Positions 17,840 through 26,429 of a stretch of DNA of 64,000 bases are shown here, piece by piece. The position numbers and the translations under genes are program-made. Source of the stretch: Clostridium sp. (lineage in GTDB: Bacteria > Bacillota > Dethiobacteria > Dethiobacterales > Dethiobacteraceae); assembly GCA_018335695.1 (NCBI GenBank), contig JAGXRV010000013.1, positions 1 through 64,000 of the forward strand. Reading direction: 5' to 3'. The first letter of the stretch is position 1; each line of letters starts with the position of its first letter. The notes beneath the pieces were generated by a model that had not been told where the DNA came from, made no database searches, and saw nothing but the letters and a program-made list of their open reading frames with translations.

Positions 17840-18659
17840 CCGGCTGTTCCTCCCTTACGATCTGCAAAATTTTATTAGCTACTTCTTCTACAGCTTTATT
17901 TGAAACATCGAAAATAGGACATCCCACTTTGCGCATAATCTTTTCAGCATATTCTAACTCTTCGAGAATCCTCTCCATACTGGCGTAGTTAGCTTGGGCA
18001 TGAAGCCCCAAAGCCTTTAAACGCTCCTGACGAATTTCATTGAGTTGCCGGGGATTAATGGTAAGGCCAATCACCTTGTTTGGTTGCACCCAATATAGTT
18101 CCTCCGGGGCTTCCACTTCCGGCACAAGCGGCAGGTTGGCGACTTTCAGCCGCTTATGGGCAAGATACATGGAAAGCGGTGTCTTAGAAGTACGGGAAAC
18201 GCCTACCAGCACCACATCAGCCTGCAACAAACCGCGCGGGTCTTTGCCGTCATCATATTTCACCGCAAACTCAATCGCAGCTACCCGGCGGAAATATTGT
18301 TCGTCGAGGCGACGCACCAGGCCGGGTTCCAGGCGGGGATCAATATTCAAAAAGTCACCGAAGGCATCCATCATCGGACCCATTACATCCACGGTGATCA
18401 GATTGCGGCGTTTGCTTTCCTCCTGGATTACCTTCCGCAGCTCGGGCAGCACCAAAGTATATGTAATCATCGCCTTTAGCTGACTAGCTTCTTCAATCAC
18501 ATCTCTGATAATTTCCACATCGGTCACAAACGGCACACGTTTGATTTCCACATGCCCGGAATTAAACTGACTGGCTACCGCTTTAACCACAAATTCAGCC
18601 GTCTCACCGATGGAATCGGAGAGAACATAGACAATCGGCTTACGCTTGATTTGTTGCAA
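17832..18659 (-). CDS. ppsR: PPDK regulatory protein (kinase/pyrophosphorylase, DUF299)
   Basis: Bifunctional regulator: ADP-dependent kinase that switches off pyruvate phosphate dikinase by phosphorylating its regulatory Thr, and Pi-dependent pyrophosphorylase that restores it. 275 residues; the P-loop-like GVSRTSKTPLS motif is at 153-163, N-terminal YVLSDSIGETAE is typical. It directly precedes and overlaps ppdK, its substrate. Start is TTG with AGGGTGG seven bases upstream. The ppdK neighbour makes PPDK, not PEP synthase, the likely target. Confidence 0.93.
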   Translation of the reverse strand: MQQIKRKPIVYVLSDSIGETAEFVVKAVASQFNSGHVEIKRVPFVTDVEIIRDVIEEASQLKAMITYTLVLPELRKVIQEESKRRNLITVDVMGPMMDAFGDFLNIDPRLEPGLVRRLDEQYFRRVAAIEFAVKYDDGKDPRGLLQADVVLVGVSRTSKTPLSMYLAHKRLKVANLPLVPEVEAPEELYWVQPNKVIGLTINPRQLNEIRQERLKALGLHAQANYASMERILEELEYAEKIMRKVGCPIFDVSNKAVEEVANKILQIVREEQPDA

Positions 18660-18674
18660 ACTCAGTCCACCCTT

Positions 18675-19286
18675 TCACCGGCCTTCACCTAATTCCATCA
18701 ACAGGCGGGCCAAATTAGCTTTAGTCACCCTGCCAACCACTTTGTATCCGCGCTGGTCCTGCAAGCGAATGACCGGCAAGGAGTCCACTTCATTTTCACA
18801 AATTCGCCTGACTACTTCGAGGACCGATTCATCTTCAGAAACGGTGTAAACCTGCGGCAAGCGAGTCATGATGACTGCCACCGGCACTTTGTGCATATCG
18901 CCGCCGCCAAGCGCCATTTTCAGGAAATCCTTGCGGGAAACAACACCCTGGAGCAAACCCTCCTCATCGACCACAAAAAGAGTGCCAACATTTTCCAAAA
19001 AAAGCATCACGATGGCGTCATAAACCGAAACATCTTCGCGAATCACGGAAGGGCGGCTTTTGATATCGTTTGCCGTTAAATCCTTTAGCGCATCAAAGAC
19101 ACCGTTTGGTGCGTTGCCGGCGTAAAAATAGCCTACACGCGGACGCGCGCCAATCATCCCCCAAGTAGTCAAGACTGCCAGGTGCGGCCGCAAAGCAGCC
19201 CGAGAAAGATTAAGCCGAGTCGCAATTTCCTCGCCGGAAATAGGCCCGTCTTGTTTGATAATTTCCAATATTTCTTTTTGGCGCAC
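18675..19286 (-). CDS. ccpN: CcpN-type HTH-CBS transcription repressor (YqzB family)
   Basis: 203 residues from GTG 19286. N-terminal winged helix (ISGEEIATRLNLSRAALRPHLAVLT, then ARPRVGYFYAG) followed by two CBS domains (about 75-195) that usually bind adenine nucleotides. In Bacillus subtilis CcpN represses gluconeogenic genes; here it heads the ppsR-ppdK unit, which suits PEP/pyruvate control. A GGGAGG site lies 20 bases before GTG 19286, too far; in-frame upstream codons read LTIELSV, matching the family start region, but offer only CTG (19304) or ATC (19298). See findings. Confidence 0.88.
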   Translation of the reverse strand: MRQKEILEIIKQDGPISGEEIATRLNLSRAALRPHLAVLTTWGMIGARPRVGYFYAGNAPNGVFDALKDLTANDIKSRPSVIREDVSVYDAIVMLFLENVGTLFVVDEEGLLQGVVSRKDFLKMALGGGDMHKVPVAVIMTRLPQVYTVSEDESVLEVVRRICENEVDSLPVIRLQDQRGYKVVGRVTKANLARLLMELGEGR

Positions 19287-19347
19287 ACTGAGTTCGATGG
19301 TCAGGACCTCCCGCTAAATAGGCTACGCTATCTCTATTTTATGAAAC

Positions 19348-19365
19348 ATATAGTATATACTATAT
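19348..19365. promoter_or_regulatory. Perfect 18-bp palindrome, candidate operator
   Basis: ATATAGTATATACTATAT is a perfect inverted repeat about 50 bases upstream of the CcpN-type gene. Its half sites resemble the AT-rich half sites bound by CcpN. It could mediate autoregulation of the repressor-ppsR-ppdK unit. Function is inference. Confidence 0.5.
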
Positions 19366-19400
19366 AAATTTAACGTTTCCTGCAAAAACCGACTATTTTT

Positions 19401-21479
19401 TTATTGGACGATTTTACCTAGGTCGCCAAGCACAAGAAACAAATCTCTCACATAGCCAAGCAGCGCCAGTCTGTTTTCCTTGACGGCCTCATCCTCCGCC
19501 ATGACCATTACAGCGCTAAAAAAGCCGTCAATCGGCAAAGAAAGCGGTGCAAGCGCGGCAAAAACAGCCGCAAGATCACCCCTAGCCGCTGCTGGCTCAA
19601 GGGTCGCAGCCGCCTGCTTGGCGGCTCGGTAAAGTTCTTCTTCCGCCAGCGAGACAAAAAGCTGCGGCAGCACAATACTCTCAGACCGACCTTTTGTCAG
19701 ATTGGCGGCACGAGCAAAAGGTGTCAAAATCCGTGTCAGCTCAGGCGTATCCAGCTTTGACTGCAACAACTCGGCTCTGGAGAGCAGCCCCGGCAAGTCG
19801 CTACCCTTTGCACCCAATGCGGCATCAATCACATCGTAGCGCAAAGATTTCTCCGCAAAAAGAAAACGAACACGCTGCAGGAGAAACTCTTCCATCTCGC
19901 GCGCCACCTCGTCGACCGGTCTTGTGATTTCGGCCGACAACTCCGCCAACGCGATTTGACATATTCTGCTAAGCGGCACCGTCAGGGCGTGCGCCAAAAT
20001 AGTAGAAACCACACCTAAAGCACTGCGGCGCAGGGCATAAGGGTCCTGGGAACCGCTGGGAATCAGTCCCAAGCCAAAACAAGCAGCCAAAGTATCCATC
20101 TTGTCAGCAATCGCCAAAATAGCGCCCGGCAGCGTCTTCGCCGGGGAGTCGGCAGCATGGCGGGGGGCGTAATGTTCAGCCACAGCGCAGGCTGCAGCGT
20201 CGCTTTCACCCGAAAGGCGAGCGTAATGCATCCCCATCATCCCTTGCAACTCAGGAAACTCGTAGACCATCTGTGTCAACAAATCGGCTTTTGCCAGAAA
20301 AGCGGCACGCTCAACCGTCTCGCTCTGCTTTTTAGAGAGGCCCACTTCCTCGGAAAGGCTGCTGCACAACCGCAGCAAGCGTTCTGTTTTCTTGCGCATG
20401 GTACCAAGCGGTTCCAGAAAAACAATTTCATCCAGTTTAGCCACATATTCTGCGAGCGGCAGCTTACGGTCTTCGGCAAAGAAGAAGCGTGCATCAGCCA
20501 AGCGAGCGCGCAGCACGCGTTCATTCCCCGCACGCACATTATCAAGATATTCGTCCCGCGTGCCGTTACTGACAGCGATAAAATAGGGGAGCAAATTGCC
20601 TTTTTCCTCAAAGACAGGAAAATAGCGCTGGTGGGCACGCATGGCGGTAATTAACACCTCTTGCGGTATTTCTAAATATTCAGCGGCAAACATTCCCACG
20701 ACGGCCTTTGGGTATTCCACCAGATTTGTTACTTCCATCAGCAGTTCCTGGTCAACAATTGAGCGGCCGCCGACTGACGCAGCCGCCTGTTCAACCTGCC
20801 GCATAATCTCCCGGCTGCGACCGACAGGGTCTACTAAAACAAAATGCTCCTCCATTACGGACAAGTAAGCTGTGGCGTTTGCAAGAGCCAGCGGACCCGG
20901 TGCCAAAAAGCGATGTCCCATTGTTTTTCTGCCTGCAACAAGACCGGCAAAGGAAAAGGGAATCTCCGCCGAACCGTACAAGGCGGTAAGCCAGCGGATT
21001 GGTCGAGCAAAGCGAATCTCCTTGCTCTGCCAAAACATAGGTTTAGGAAAACTTAGAGAACGAATCAACTCTTCGCATAACTGAGGCAGCACGGCGAAGA
21101 CATCTTTACCGGCCTGATGCTTTGAGGCAAAAACGTACTCCACGCCGTCCACCGCCTGTATTGTTAGCAGATCAACAGTTACCCCTTGGGAACGCGCAAA
21201 GCCAAGCGCAGCATTAGTCGGGCTGCCTGCGGCATCAAAAGCAGCTTTCTTAGCCGGGCCTTTCTTCAGTTCGTCTAAATCCTCCTGCTTCTCACACAAT
21301 CCTCCCACAAGCAGAACTAGTCGTCGAGGTGTGCCGTAGGTGCAAATTTCTTCCCACTTCAGACGTGCCTCTGTCAAAGCGTCACAGGCATTTTTCTCCA
21401 ACTGTGCCAAAGCAGGTCCGATAAAGCGAGCCGGAATCTCTTCTGTGCCGATTTCCAGCAAAAAAGTTTCTTTACGCAT
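19401..21479 (-). CDS. glyS: Glycyl-tRNA synthetase beta subunit
   Basis: 692 residues, the usual length. Carries tRNA-binding and HD-like domains; with GlyQ it forms the alpha2-beta2 enzyme that charges tRNA-Gly. Typical features: [14 protein letters not shown] at the N-terminus, TPRRLVLLV, the HRFLAPGP stretch, and a C-terminal anticodon-binding DALR-type region. Its start overlaps glyQ by eight bases. Controlled with glyQ by the T-box leader. Confidence 0.96.
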   Translation of the reverse strand: MRKETFLLEIGTEEIPARFIGPALAQLEKNACDALTEARLKWEEICTYGTPRRLVLLVGGLCEKQEDLDELKKGPAKKAAFDAAGSPTNAALGFARSQGVTVDLLTIQAVDGVEYVFASKHQAGKDVFAVLPQLCEELIRSLSFPKPMFWQSKEIRFARPIRWLTALYGSAEIPFSFAGLVAGRKTMGHRFLAPGPLALANATAYLSVMEEHFVLVDPVGRSREIMRQVEQAAASVGGRSIVDQELLMEVTNLVEYPKAVVGMFAAEYLEIPQEVLITAMRAHQRYFPVFEEKGNLLPYFIAVSNGTRDEYLDNVRAGNERVLRARLADARFFFAEDRKLPLAEYVAKLDEIVFLEPLGTMRKKTERLLRLCSSLSEEVGLSKKQSETVERAAFLAKADLLTQMVYEFPELQGMMGMHYARLSGESDAAACAVAEHYAPRHAADSPAKTLPGAILAIADKMDTLAACFGLGLIPSGSQDPYALRRSALGVVSTILAHALTVPLSRICQIALAELSAEITRPVDEVAREMEEFLLQRVRFLFAEKSLRYDVIDAALGAKGSDLPGLLSRAELLQSKLDTPELTRILTPFARAANLTKGRSESIVLPQLFVSLAEEELYRAAKQAAATLEPAAARGDLAAVFAALAPLSLPIDGFFSAVMVMAEDEAVKENRLALLGYVRDLFLVLGDLGKIVQ

Positions 21480-22362
21480 GCTTGCTCCCCCTTTCCTTGC
21501 GCAGCAACGGAAAGCCTAATTCTGTGCGCTGAGCAAGATAACTCTGGGCGCAAAGCCTGGCTAAGGTACGCACTTTGCCGATATAGCCGGTACGTTCCGC
21601 CACGCTAATGGCGCCCCGGGCATCTAAAAGATTAAACGTGTGAGAACATTTAAGCACTTGATCGTAGCCCGGCAGTACCAATCCTTTTTCCAGAAGCCGC
21701 TGCGCCTCTTTGGCATACATCCCAAAAAGCGTAAAAAGCATAGCTGTATCTGCCTCTTCGAAGCAATAAACCGAATGTTCCACTTCCGCCTGCCGGAAAA
21801 TCTCGCCGTAGCTCAGTTCGCCCGCCCAACAAATCTGATACACATTTTCCTTCTGTTGGATATACATGGCAATTCTTTCCAAGCCGTATGTGATTTCCAC
21901 TGAAACGGCATCAACGTCAATACTGCCCACTTGCTGGAAATAAGTAAACTGAGTGATTTCCATGCCATCAAGCCATACTTCCCAGCCCAGTCCCCAAGCA
22001 CCCAGCGTGGGAGATTCCCAGTTATCTTCAACAAAGCGGATGTCATGCTCTTTTGGCATGATGCCAAGTTCCTGCAAACTCTCAAGATAAAGCTCTTGAA
22101 TGTCGGGCGGAGAGGGCTTAATAATCACCTGAAATTGATGATGCTGAAACAAGCGGTTGGGATTTTCTCCATATCGCCCGTCAGTCGGGCGGCGGGACGG
22201 TTCGACATAAGCGACAGACCAAGGTTCCGGTCCGAGAGCACGCAGAAATGTTGCAGGGTTCATCGTACCCGCCCCTTTTTCAATGTCATAAGGCTGAGCC
22301 AAAATACAATTCCTGCGAGCCCAGAAACTTTGCAATTTTAGTACCATCGTCTGGAAATCCAT
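21472..22362 (-). CDS. glyQ: Glycyl-tRNA synthetase alpha subunit
   Basis: 296 residues, class II catalytic subunit: activates glycine and transfers it to tRNA-Gly. Near-invariant family stretches are present: [60 protein letters not shown], and [18 protein letters not shown]. Start follows an AAGGAGG site about seven bases upstream. First gene of the glyQS operon behind a T-box. Confidence 0.97.
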   Translation of the reverse strand: MDFQTMVLKLQSFWARRNCILAQPYDIEKGAGTMNPATFLRALGPEPWSVAYVEPSRRPTDGRYGENPNRLFQHHQFQVIIKPSPPDIQELYLESLQELGIMPKEHDIRFVEDNWESPTLGAWGLGWEVWLDGMEITQFTYFQQVGSIDVDAVSVEITYGLERIAMYIQQKENVYQICWAGELSYGEIFRQAEVEHSVYCFEEADTAMLFTLFGMYAKEAQRLLEKGLVLPGYDQVLKCSHTFNLLDARGAISVAERTGYIGKVRTLARLCAQSYLAQRTELGFPLLRKERGSKHA

Positions 22363-22412
22363 TTATTTATCCTCCTTCCTTATTAAGCAAACCGGAGCAA
22401 TTCCTCTGCACA

Positions 22413-22623
22413 CAAAAAAGGAACCTCCGTCCATATAGGGACGGGAGTTCCCGCGGTTCCACCCTATTTGGCATGGTTACCATGCCCTCTCTTACCTTTT
22501 GCCTAACTTGGGAAGCACCTTCCAACGTCCGCCTGACCGGGCTCACACCTTTCCCGGCTCGCTGACAGGCTAAATAACGAAGTACTCTTCTTCCATGGCA
22601 ATACTATTTGTTTTTCAACTATT
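22413..22623 (-). promoter_or_regulatory. T-box leader of glyQS
   Basis: Minus-strand leader with the T-box sequence AGGGTGGAACCGCGGG (22450-22465), immediately followed by a terminator hairpin (GGAACTCCCGTCC type, 22419-22449) ending in T6. Upstream, the Stem I distal loops AGCCGGG...GGTGTGAGCCCGGT are seen at about 22532-22563, enclosed by GCCTG/CAGGC. Uncharged tRNA-Gly would favour the antiterminator and read-through. I could not fix the specifier codon with certainty. Confidence 0.92.
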
Positions 22624-22629
22624 GAATTA

Positions 22630-22658
22630 ACTTTAGCAAAAACAATCTCCCCCGTCAA
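22630..22658 (-). promoter_or_regulatory. Promoter of the glyQS T-box transcript
   Basis: Minus-strand TTGACG (22653-22658), 17-base spacer, TAAAGT (22630-22635), just upstream of the T-box leader. Confidence 0.6.
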
Positions 22659-22687
22659 GATTTTATGAACTATTTATTTATTAAAAG

Positions 22688-23104
22688 CTAATTTCCCGCA
22701 TCTTCCTTTACGTCTACTTTCATGCTGTATTTAGCCATCAGCAACGCCAGGGCGCTTAACGCAATCGCCTTTGGAGCTAAAAGCGCGCCGACAATTCCTA
22801 AAGTTGCCGGAATCTCAAGCAATGTCCCTTCTTGGTTACTGATACGGATGCGTGTACGGTTTCCGTGACTAAGCACCTTCTTCACAGGAGCAAACAGATT
22901 GTCGGAGACCATTTCTTTCATTCTTTCTTTATTCAGTTCAATGCCTCTTCCCAAACTTATTTCACCCTCCCTCTCCTCTTCATCCAAGATTACCAGTGCC
23001 TCCACCACATCGCCGCTTGCTTCCTCGAGAAGCTCCCGGGCATCCGCATAGTTCAAACCGGTGCGCTCGCGAATAAGATCAATTTGCTGCAGATTTATTT
23101 CCAT
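22688..23104 (-). CDS. DUF4342 protein with UBA/TS-N-like N-terminus
   Basis: 138 residues. Residues 1-40 (IDLIRERTGLNYADARELLEEASGDVVEALVIL) look like a UBA/TS-N three-helix domain as found at the EF-Ts N-terminus; the rest, with SHGNRTRIRISNQEG and a hydrophobic segment (about 100-125), matches DUF4342, of unknown function. Acidic linker in the middle. It lies alone between recO and the glyQS T-box with AGGAGG upstream. Role not known. Confidence 0.8.
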   Translation of the reverse strand: MEINLQQIDLIRERTGLNYADARELLEEASGDVVEALVILDEEEREGEISLGRGIELNKERMKEMVSDNLFAPVKKVLSHGNRTRIRISNQEGTLLEIPATLGIVGALLAPKAIALSALALLMAKYSMKVDVKEDAGN

Positions 23105-23161
23105 ATTTTACCGTCCTCCTTAGCTTTGCTGTTTTAGTTTGTCACTAAAAGAACAAATTCA

Positions 23162-23905
23162 TTAAACTTTTTCGATATTTGCCAGAAAGGAACGGCTTTT
23201 AATTTCCGCAAGGCCAAGAGAAGTTCGGAAAATACCGGCGCATACTCTGCCAATTTCATCATTAACGACGTCAGAGACAGCACAGATAGACAGTCTATGG
23301 AATCCTTGTTTCAAAAAACGTTTCATCACAGCAACTGCAGCACCGCTGATTAAAATACTGTCCTGACTTCTTGGACATTGACCGCAAACAATTGCGCCGT
23401 GAGCAAAATCAAAATAATAAGGGTTTAACTGCCGGCCGCAGTGAAAGCAGCCTTCAAGCGCGGGGCAAAAACCTAGTTCATCCAGTAAATTCAGCTCAAA
23501 ACAGCGAGCCACGCGAGCGGGGTTTGCGTCTTTCTCCAGTATTTCCAGTGTCGCCACTAACAAAGTAAATACCGCCGAAGCCGGTTCATTGTTCGGCAGC
23601 GACCTTTCCACCAACTCACAAAAGTATTGAGCTGTGGCATAATGCAGCAAACTCCCCTGCAGTGAAAAATAAGGTTTTACAATTTCCCCCTGGATAAGGA
23701 TTTCCATAGATTTTCCTCGGCGCAAAAGATAACGGCCCAGCGTCAAAGGTTCAACTAAGGCTGCAAACTTACTTTTACTTTTTTTAACGCCTCGCGCCAG
23801 CACTGTAATTTTACCGGCGTCACACGTAAGCAGTGTAACCAGCCTGTCCGCCTCCCGCCAATCCCTGCTGCGCAGAACGAGAGCGTCGCTTCTCAGCTCA
23901 GCCAT
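23162..23905 (-). CDS. recO: DNA repair protein RecO
   Basis: 247 residues. RecO loads RecA with RecR/RecF at gaps and anneals strands. N-terminal OB fold (LVLRSRDWREADRLVTLLT), a helical middle part, and a zinc site formed by CFHCGRQL and CGQC near 150-180. Starts 10 bases after era, as in other Firmicutes (era-recO). Confidence 0.94.
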   Translation of the reverse strand: MAELRSDALVLRSRDWREADRLVTLLTCDAGKITVLARGVKKSKSKFAALVEPLTLGRYLLRRGKSMEILIQGEIVKPYFSLQGSLLHYATAQYFCELVERSLPNNEPASAVFTLLVATLEILEKDANPARVARCFELNLLDELGFCPALEGCFHCGRQLNPYYFDFAHGAIVCGQCPRSQDSILISGAAVAVMKRFLKQGFHRLSICAVSDVVNDEIGRVCAGIFRTSLGLAEIKSRSFLANIEKV

Positions 23906-23914
23906 ACCTATCCC

Positions 23915-24799
23915 CTATTCCAGGCCAAATGTCCGCCATGATGCTTCTTTATTACGCCAATCCGCTTTAACCTTTACCCACAACTCAAGAAAAACAGGTG
24001 TGCCTAAAATCGCCTCTATTTCCAGGCGTGAACTCTTTCCTACGGTTTTCAGCATGGCTCCATTTTTACCGATGATAATTCCCTTCTGGGAATCGCGCTC
24101 TACCCAAATATTTGCTTGGATATCTACAAGCTCCCGCCCTTCCCGTTTTTTCATGGAGATAACTTCGACCGCTACCGCATGCGGTACTTCTTCTCTGGTG
24201 GACTGAATAATTTTTTCTCTTATCAACTCGCCCACAATCAGGCGCTCCGGTTGATCAGTTGCCATATCAGTTGGGTAGTACTGCGGCCCCTCAGGCAAAT
24301 ATTTAACTACCAGTGCCAGCAGTTTTTCCAGATTATCTCCGGTAAGAGCAGATACAGCCAGCGCATGGGCGAAAGGATAAAGCGCGCAGTAATCAGGCAA
24401 CAACTTTTCCGCATTAATTATCCCGGTCTGATCCGCCTTGTTCGCCACTAAGATAACCGGCGTCTCAACGGCTGCCAACTGCCCAATCACATATTCGTCG
24501 CCGGCTCCCCGACCGGCTGCCGCATCTATCAGCAGTAAAATCAGATCCACTTCCTTTAGTGTGCGCACCGCAACCTGAACCATTTTCTCACCCAACTTAT
24601 GCTGCGGTTTATGGATGCCAGGTGTATCAAGAAAAACCGCTTGGTATTTTTCAGTAGTCAAAATACCGCGAATCTGATTGCGCGTAGTCTGTGGCTTATC
24701 GGAGGTGATTGCCATTTTTTCACCGATAAGCGCATTCATCAGCGTAGATTTGCCCACATTCGGCCGGCCAATCAACGCTACAAAACCGGAATAAAACAC
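23915..24799 (-). CDS. era: GTPase Era
   Basis: 294 residues. Essential GTPase that binds the 3' end of 16S rRNA and aids 30S maturation. G1 GRPNVGKST at 11-19, switch I/G2 TTRNQIRG, G3 DTPG, G4 NKAD, C-terminal KH domain with IIIGKNGAMLKTVG. Neighbouring ybeY, rsmE, lepA and other ribosome-assembly genes are in the same window. Confidence 0.96.
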   Translation of the reverse strand: MFYSGFVALIGRPNVGKSTLMNALIGEKMAITSDKPQTTRNQIRGILTTEKYQAVFLDTPGIHKPQHKLGEKMVQVAVRTLKEVDLILLLIDAAAGRGAGDEYVIGQLAAVETPVILVANKADQTGIINAEKLLPDYCALYPFAHALAVSALTGDNLEKLLALVVKYLPEGPQYYPTDMATDQPERLIVGELIREKIIQSTREEVPHAVAVEVISMKKREGRELVDIQANIWVERDSQKGIIIGKNGAMLKTVGKSSRLEIEAILGTPVFLELWVKVKADWRNKEASWRTFGLE

Positions 24800-24973
24800 T
24801 TTTCGACCTCCCGATGATAATTTCTGCAGCGCGCTTAAGTTATCCTCCCCTACTTAGTTTAACAATTTCCATGATTAACTCAAAAAATATTTTTACGTCT
24901 AAAAAATATGCAATCCCTCACAAACCTATACGGCTAGGACGTTTGTCCTGCTAAGCAGCAAAAATCGGCCTTA

Positions 24974-25003
24974 TTGACATTTTTTAGTTGAACAGAGTAT
25001 AAT
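24974..25003 (+). promoter_or_regulatory. Near-consensus sigma-A promoter
   Basis: Plus-strand TTGACA (24974-24979), 18-base spacer, TATAAT (24998-25003). Both hexamers are perfect. It would drive the small membrane-protein gene at 25263 through a leader of about 250 bases, which contains a repeat. Confidence 0.8.
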
Positions 25004-25052
25004 AACAGCAAACATGTGAATCTTTTAACTGCTATTCACAGGCGAACTAATC

Positions 25053-25113
25053 AATTCCCCTCTCCCTCTACTCTACAATTCCCCTCTCCCTCTGGGAGAG
25101 GGTTAGGGTGAGG
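25053..25113. repeat. CCCTCTCCC-family repeat in the leader of the small membrane gene
   Basis: One and a half units, CCCCTCTCCCTCTACTCTAC and then CCCTCTCCCTCTGGGAGAGG plus GTTAGGGTGAGGG. It sits between the strong promoter at 24974 and the gene at 25263. Confidence 0.85.
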
Positions 25114-25262
25114 GCAGGTCTAAAGTAGACTGAGGAAGAGTGGAAATGGTATCGGGAATCCACGCTCCCTCCATCCTAACAATATTAAACCAACCGGACG
25201 GCTACTTGCCTCTTTGCTCCAGGAAAAGCCGCAAACTAAAACTTGCAAAAGGAGGTGCGAAC

Positions 25263-25463
25263 ATGACCGGCATAGACAATGGCTCAAACAATGATCTGGA
25301 GCAACTGCATCAAGAAGGAACAAAAGCCCTCTGGACAAATATTGCTTTCTTTGTTGTCCTTTTTATCGGCATTCTGCTTGTACCCATACTTGGCTTCGGG
25401 TTTTCCGCTGTCGCCATTGCTTTAGCATTTATCGGCTCACTGCTCTACATTTACCTGACATGA
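25263..25463 (+). CDS. Small two-helix membrane protein, function unknown
   Basis: 66 residues. A hydrophilic acidic head (about 1-23), then a hydrophobic run with two likely TM helices (about 25-42 and 46-65). The ATG is set by AAAGGAGGTG, five to six bases upstream; the open frame that begins at 25140 has no such site. A perfect promoter lies 260 bases upstream and a strong terminator (25974) downstream beyond a repeat array. No family recognised; codon use and the good ribosome site support a real gene. Confidence 0.65.
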   Translation: MTGIDNGSNNDLEQLHQEGTKALWTNIAFFVVLFIGILLVPILGFGFSAVAIALAFIGSLLYIYLT

Positions 25464-25487
25464 ACCTTTGCCTTCACCCCTAGTCTT

Positions 25488-25920
25488 TCCCATGATAACA
25501 ATCCCCCCTCACCCTTGCCCTCTCCCCCCAAAAGGTGGAGAGGGTATTAGATTATCCCCCTCACCCTTGCCCTCTCCCCCAAAAGGTGGAGAGGGTATTA
25601 GATTATCCCCCTCACCCTTGCCCTCTCCCCCCAAAAGGTGGAGAGGGTATTAGATTATCCCCCTCACCCTTGATAATCAATTCCCCCCCTCACCCTTGCC
25701 CTCTCCCCCCAAAAGGTGGAGAGGGTATTAGATTATCCCCCTCACCCTTGATAATCAATTCCCCCCCTCACCCTTGCCCTCTCCCTCTGGGAGAGGGTAT
25801 TAGATTATCCCCTCTCCCTTGATAATCAATTCCCCCCCCCTCACCCTTGCCCTCTCCCCCAAAAGGTGGAGAGGGTATTAGATTATCCCCTCTCCCTCTG
25901 GGAGAGGGTTAGGGTGAGGG
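25488..25920. repeat. Six-unit CCCTCTCCC-family array
   Basis: Six copies of a unit containing CCCTTGCCCTCTCCC...GGTGGAGAGGGTATTAGATTATCC; the first three spaced about 51 bases, the later ones 70-80 because of an added TTGATAATCAATTCCCCCCC stretch. The last unit ends in the usual GGGAGAGGGTTAGGGTGAGG. Not a CRISPR: repeats abut with no unique spacers. Open frames across it are artefacts. Confidence 0.9.
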
Positions 25921-25973
25921 AGAACTTACGCCTCTATAAATCGATAAAAACACATAGCTTCGCACCAAGACTG

Positions 25974-26005
25974 AGGCCGCCTTGGCTCAAGGCGGCCTTG
26001 TTTTA
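25974..26005 (+). terminator. Intrinsic terminator
   Basis: AGGCCGCCTT-GGCTC-AAGGCGGCCT (25974-25998), a perfect 10-bp stem, followed by TGTTTTATC. It lies between the repeat array and the convergent cdd gene. Confidence 0.8.
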
Positions 26006-26023
26006 TCTATCTACTCAAACTAC

Positions 26024-26413
26024 TCAAATTTTTGCCGAAAAAGCAGCAGGCAAAAGCTCGCCAAGTTGATATGTGCGCTGCTTACCCTGCAAATTAGCCG
26101 TAACAATCCACATGTTTGGCGAAAACTCATAGAGAGCCTGGCGGCAGGCGCCGCAAGGGGTCACAGGTTCCGGGGTATCCGTCACCAAAACCATTCCGCT
26201 AAATTGACGCTTTCCGGCAGCTACTGCGGAACAAAGCGCCGTCCGCTCCGCACAGAGAGTAAGGCCAAAAGAAAGGTTTTCCACGTTGCAGCCGGCGAAA
26301 ATTTCGCCATCCGATGTTAAAAGGGCAGCGCCAACAGGAAAACGGGAATACGGGCAATACGCCTGTTCCCTGGCTTTACGGGCACTGTCAAACAATTCTT
26401 CAAGCATTTCCAC
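26024..26413 (-). CDS. cdd: Cytidine deaminase
   Basis: 129 residues. Deaminates cytidine and deoxycytidine in pyrimidine salvage. Zinc site: Cys in GCNVENLSFGLTLCAERTA (the CAE motif with catalytic Glu) and the CGACRQ pair. YCPYSRFPVGAAL is the substrate-site stretch. Start GTG at 26413 with AAGGTGGG upstream. The era-cdd-dgkA order is conserved in Firmicutes, but here era and cdd are split by the small membrane gene and repeats. Confidence 0.95.
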   Translation of the reverse strand: MEMLEELFDSARKAREQAYCPYSRFPVGAALLTSDGEIFAGCNVENLSFGLTLCAERTALCSAVAAGKRQFSGMVLVTDTPEPVTPCGACRQALYEFSPNMWIVTANLQGKQRTYQLGELLPAAFSAKI

Positions 26414-26429
26414 AAACGTCCCACCTTAA

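Noticed and set aside
25488-25920. CRISPR-like appearance of the repeat array
   Set aside because: The repeats are contiguous GC-rich units with no unique spacers of constant length and no cas genes near.
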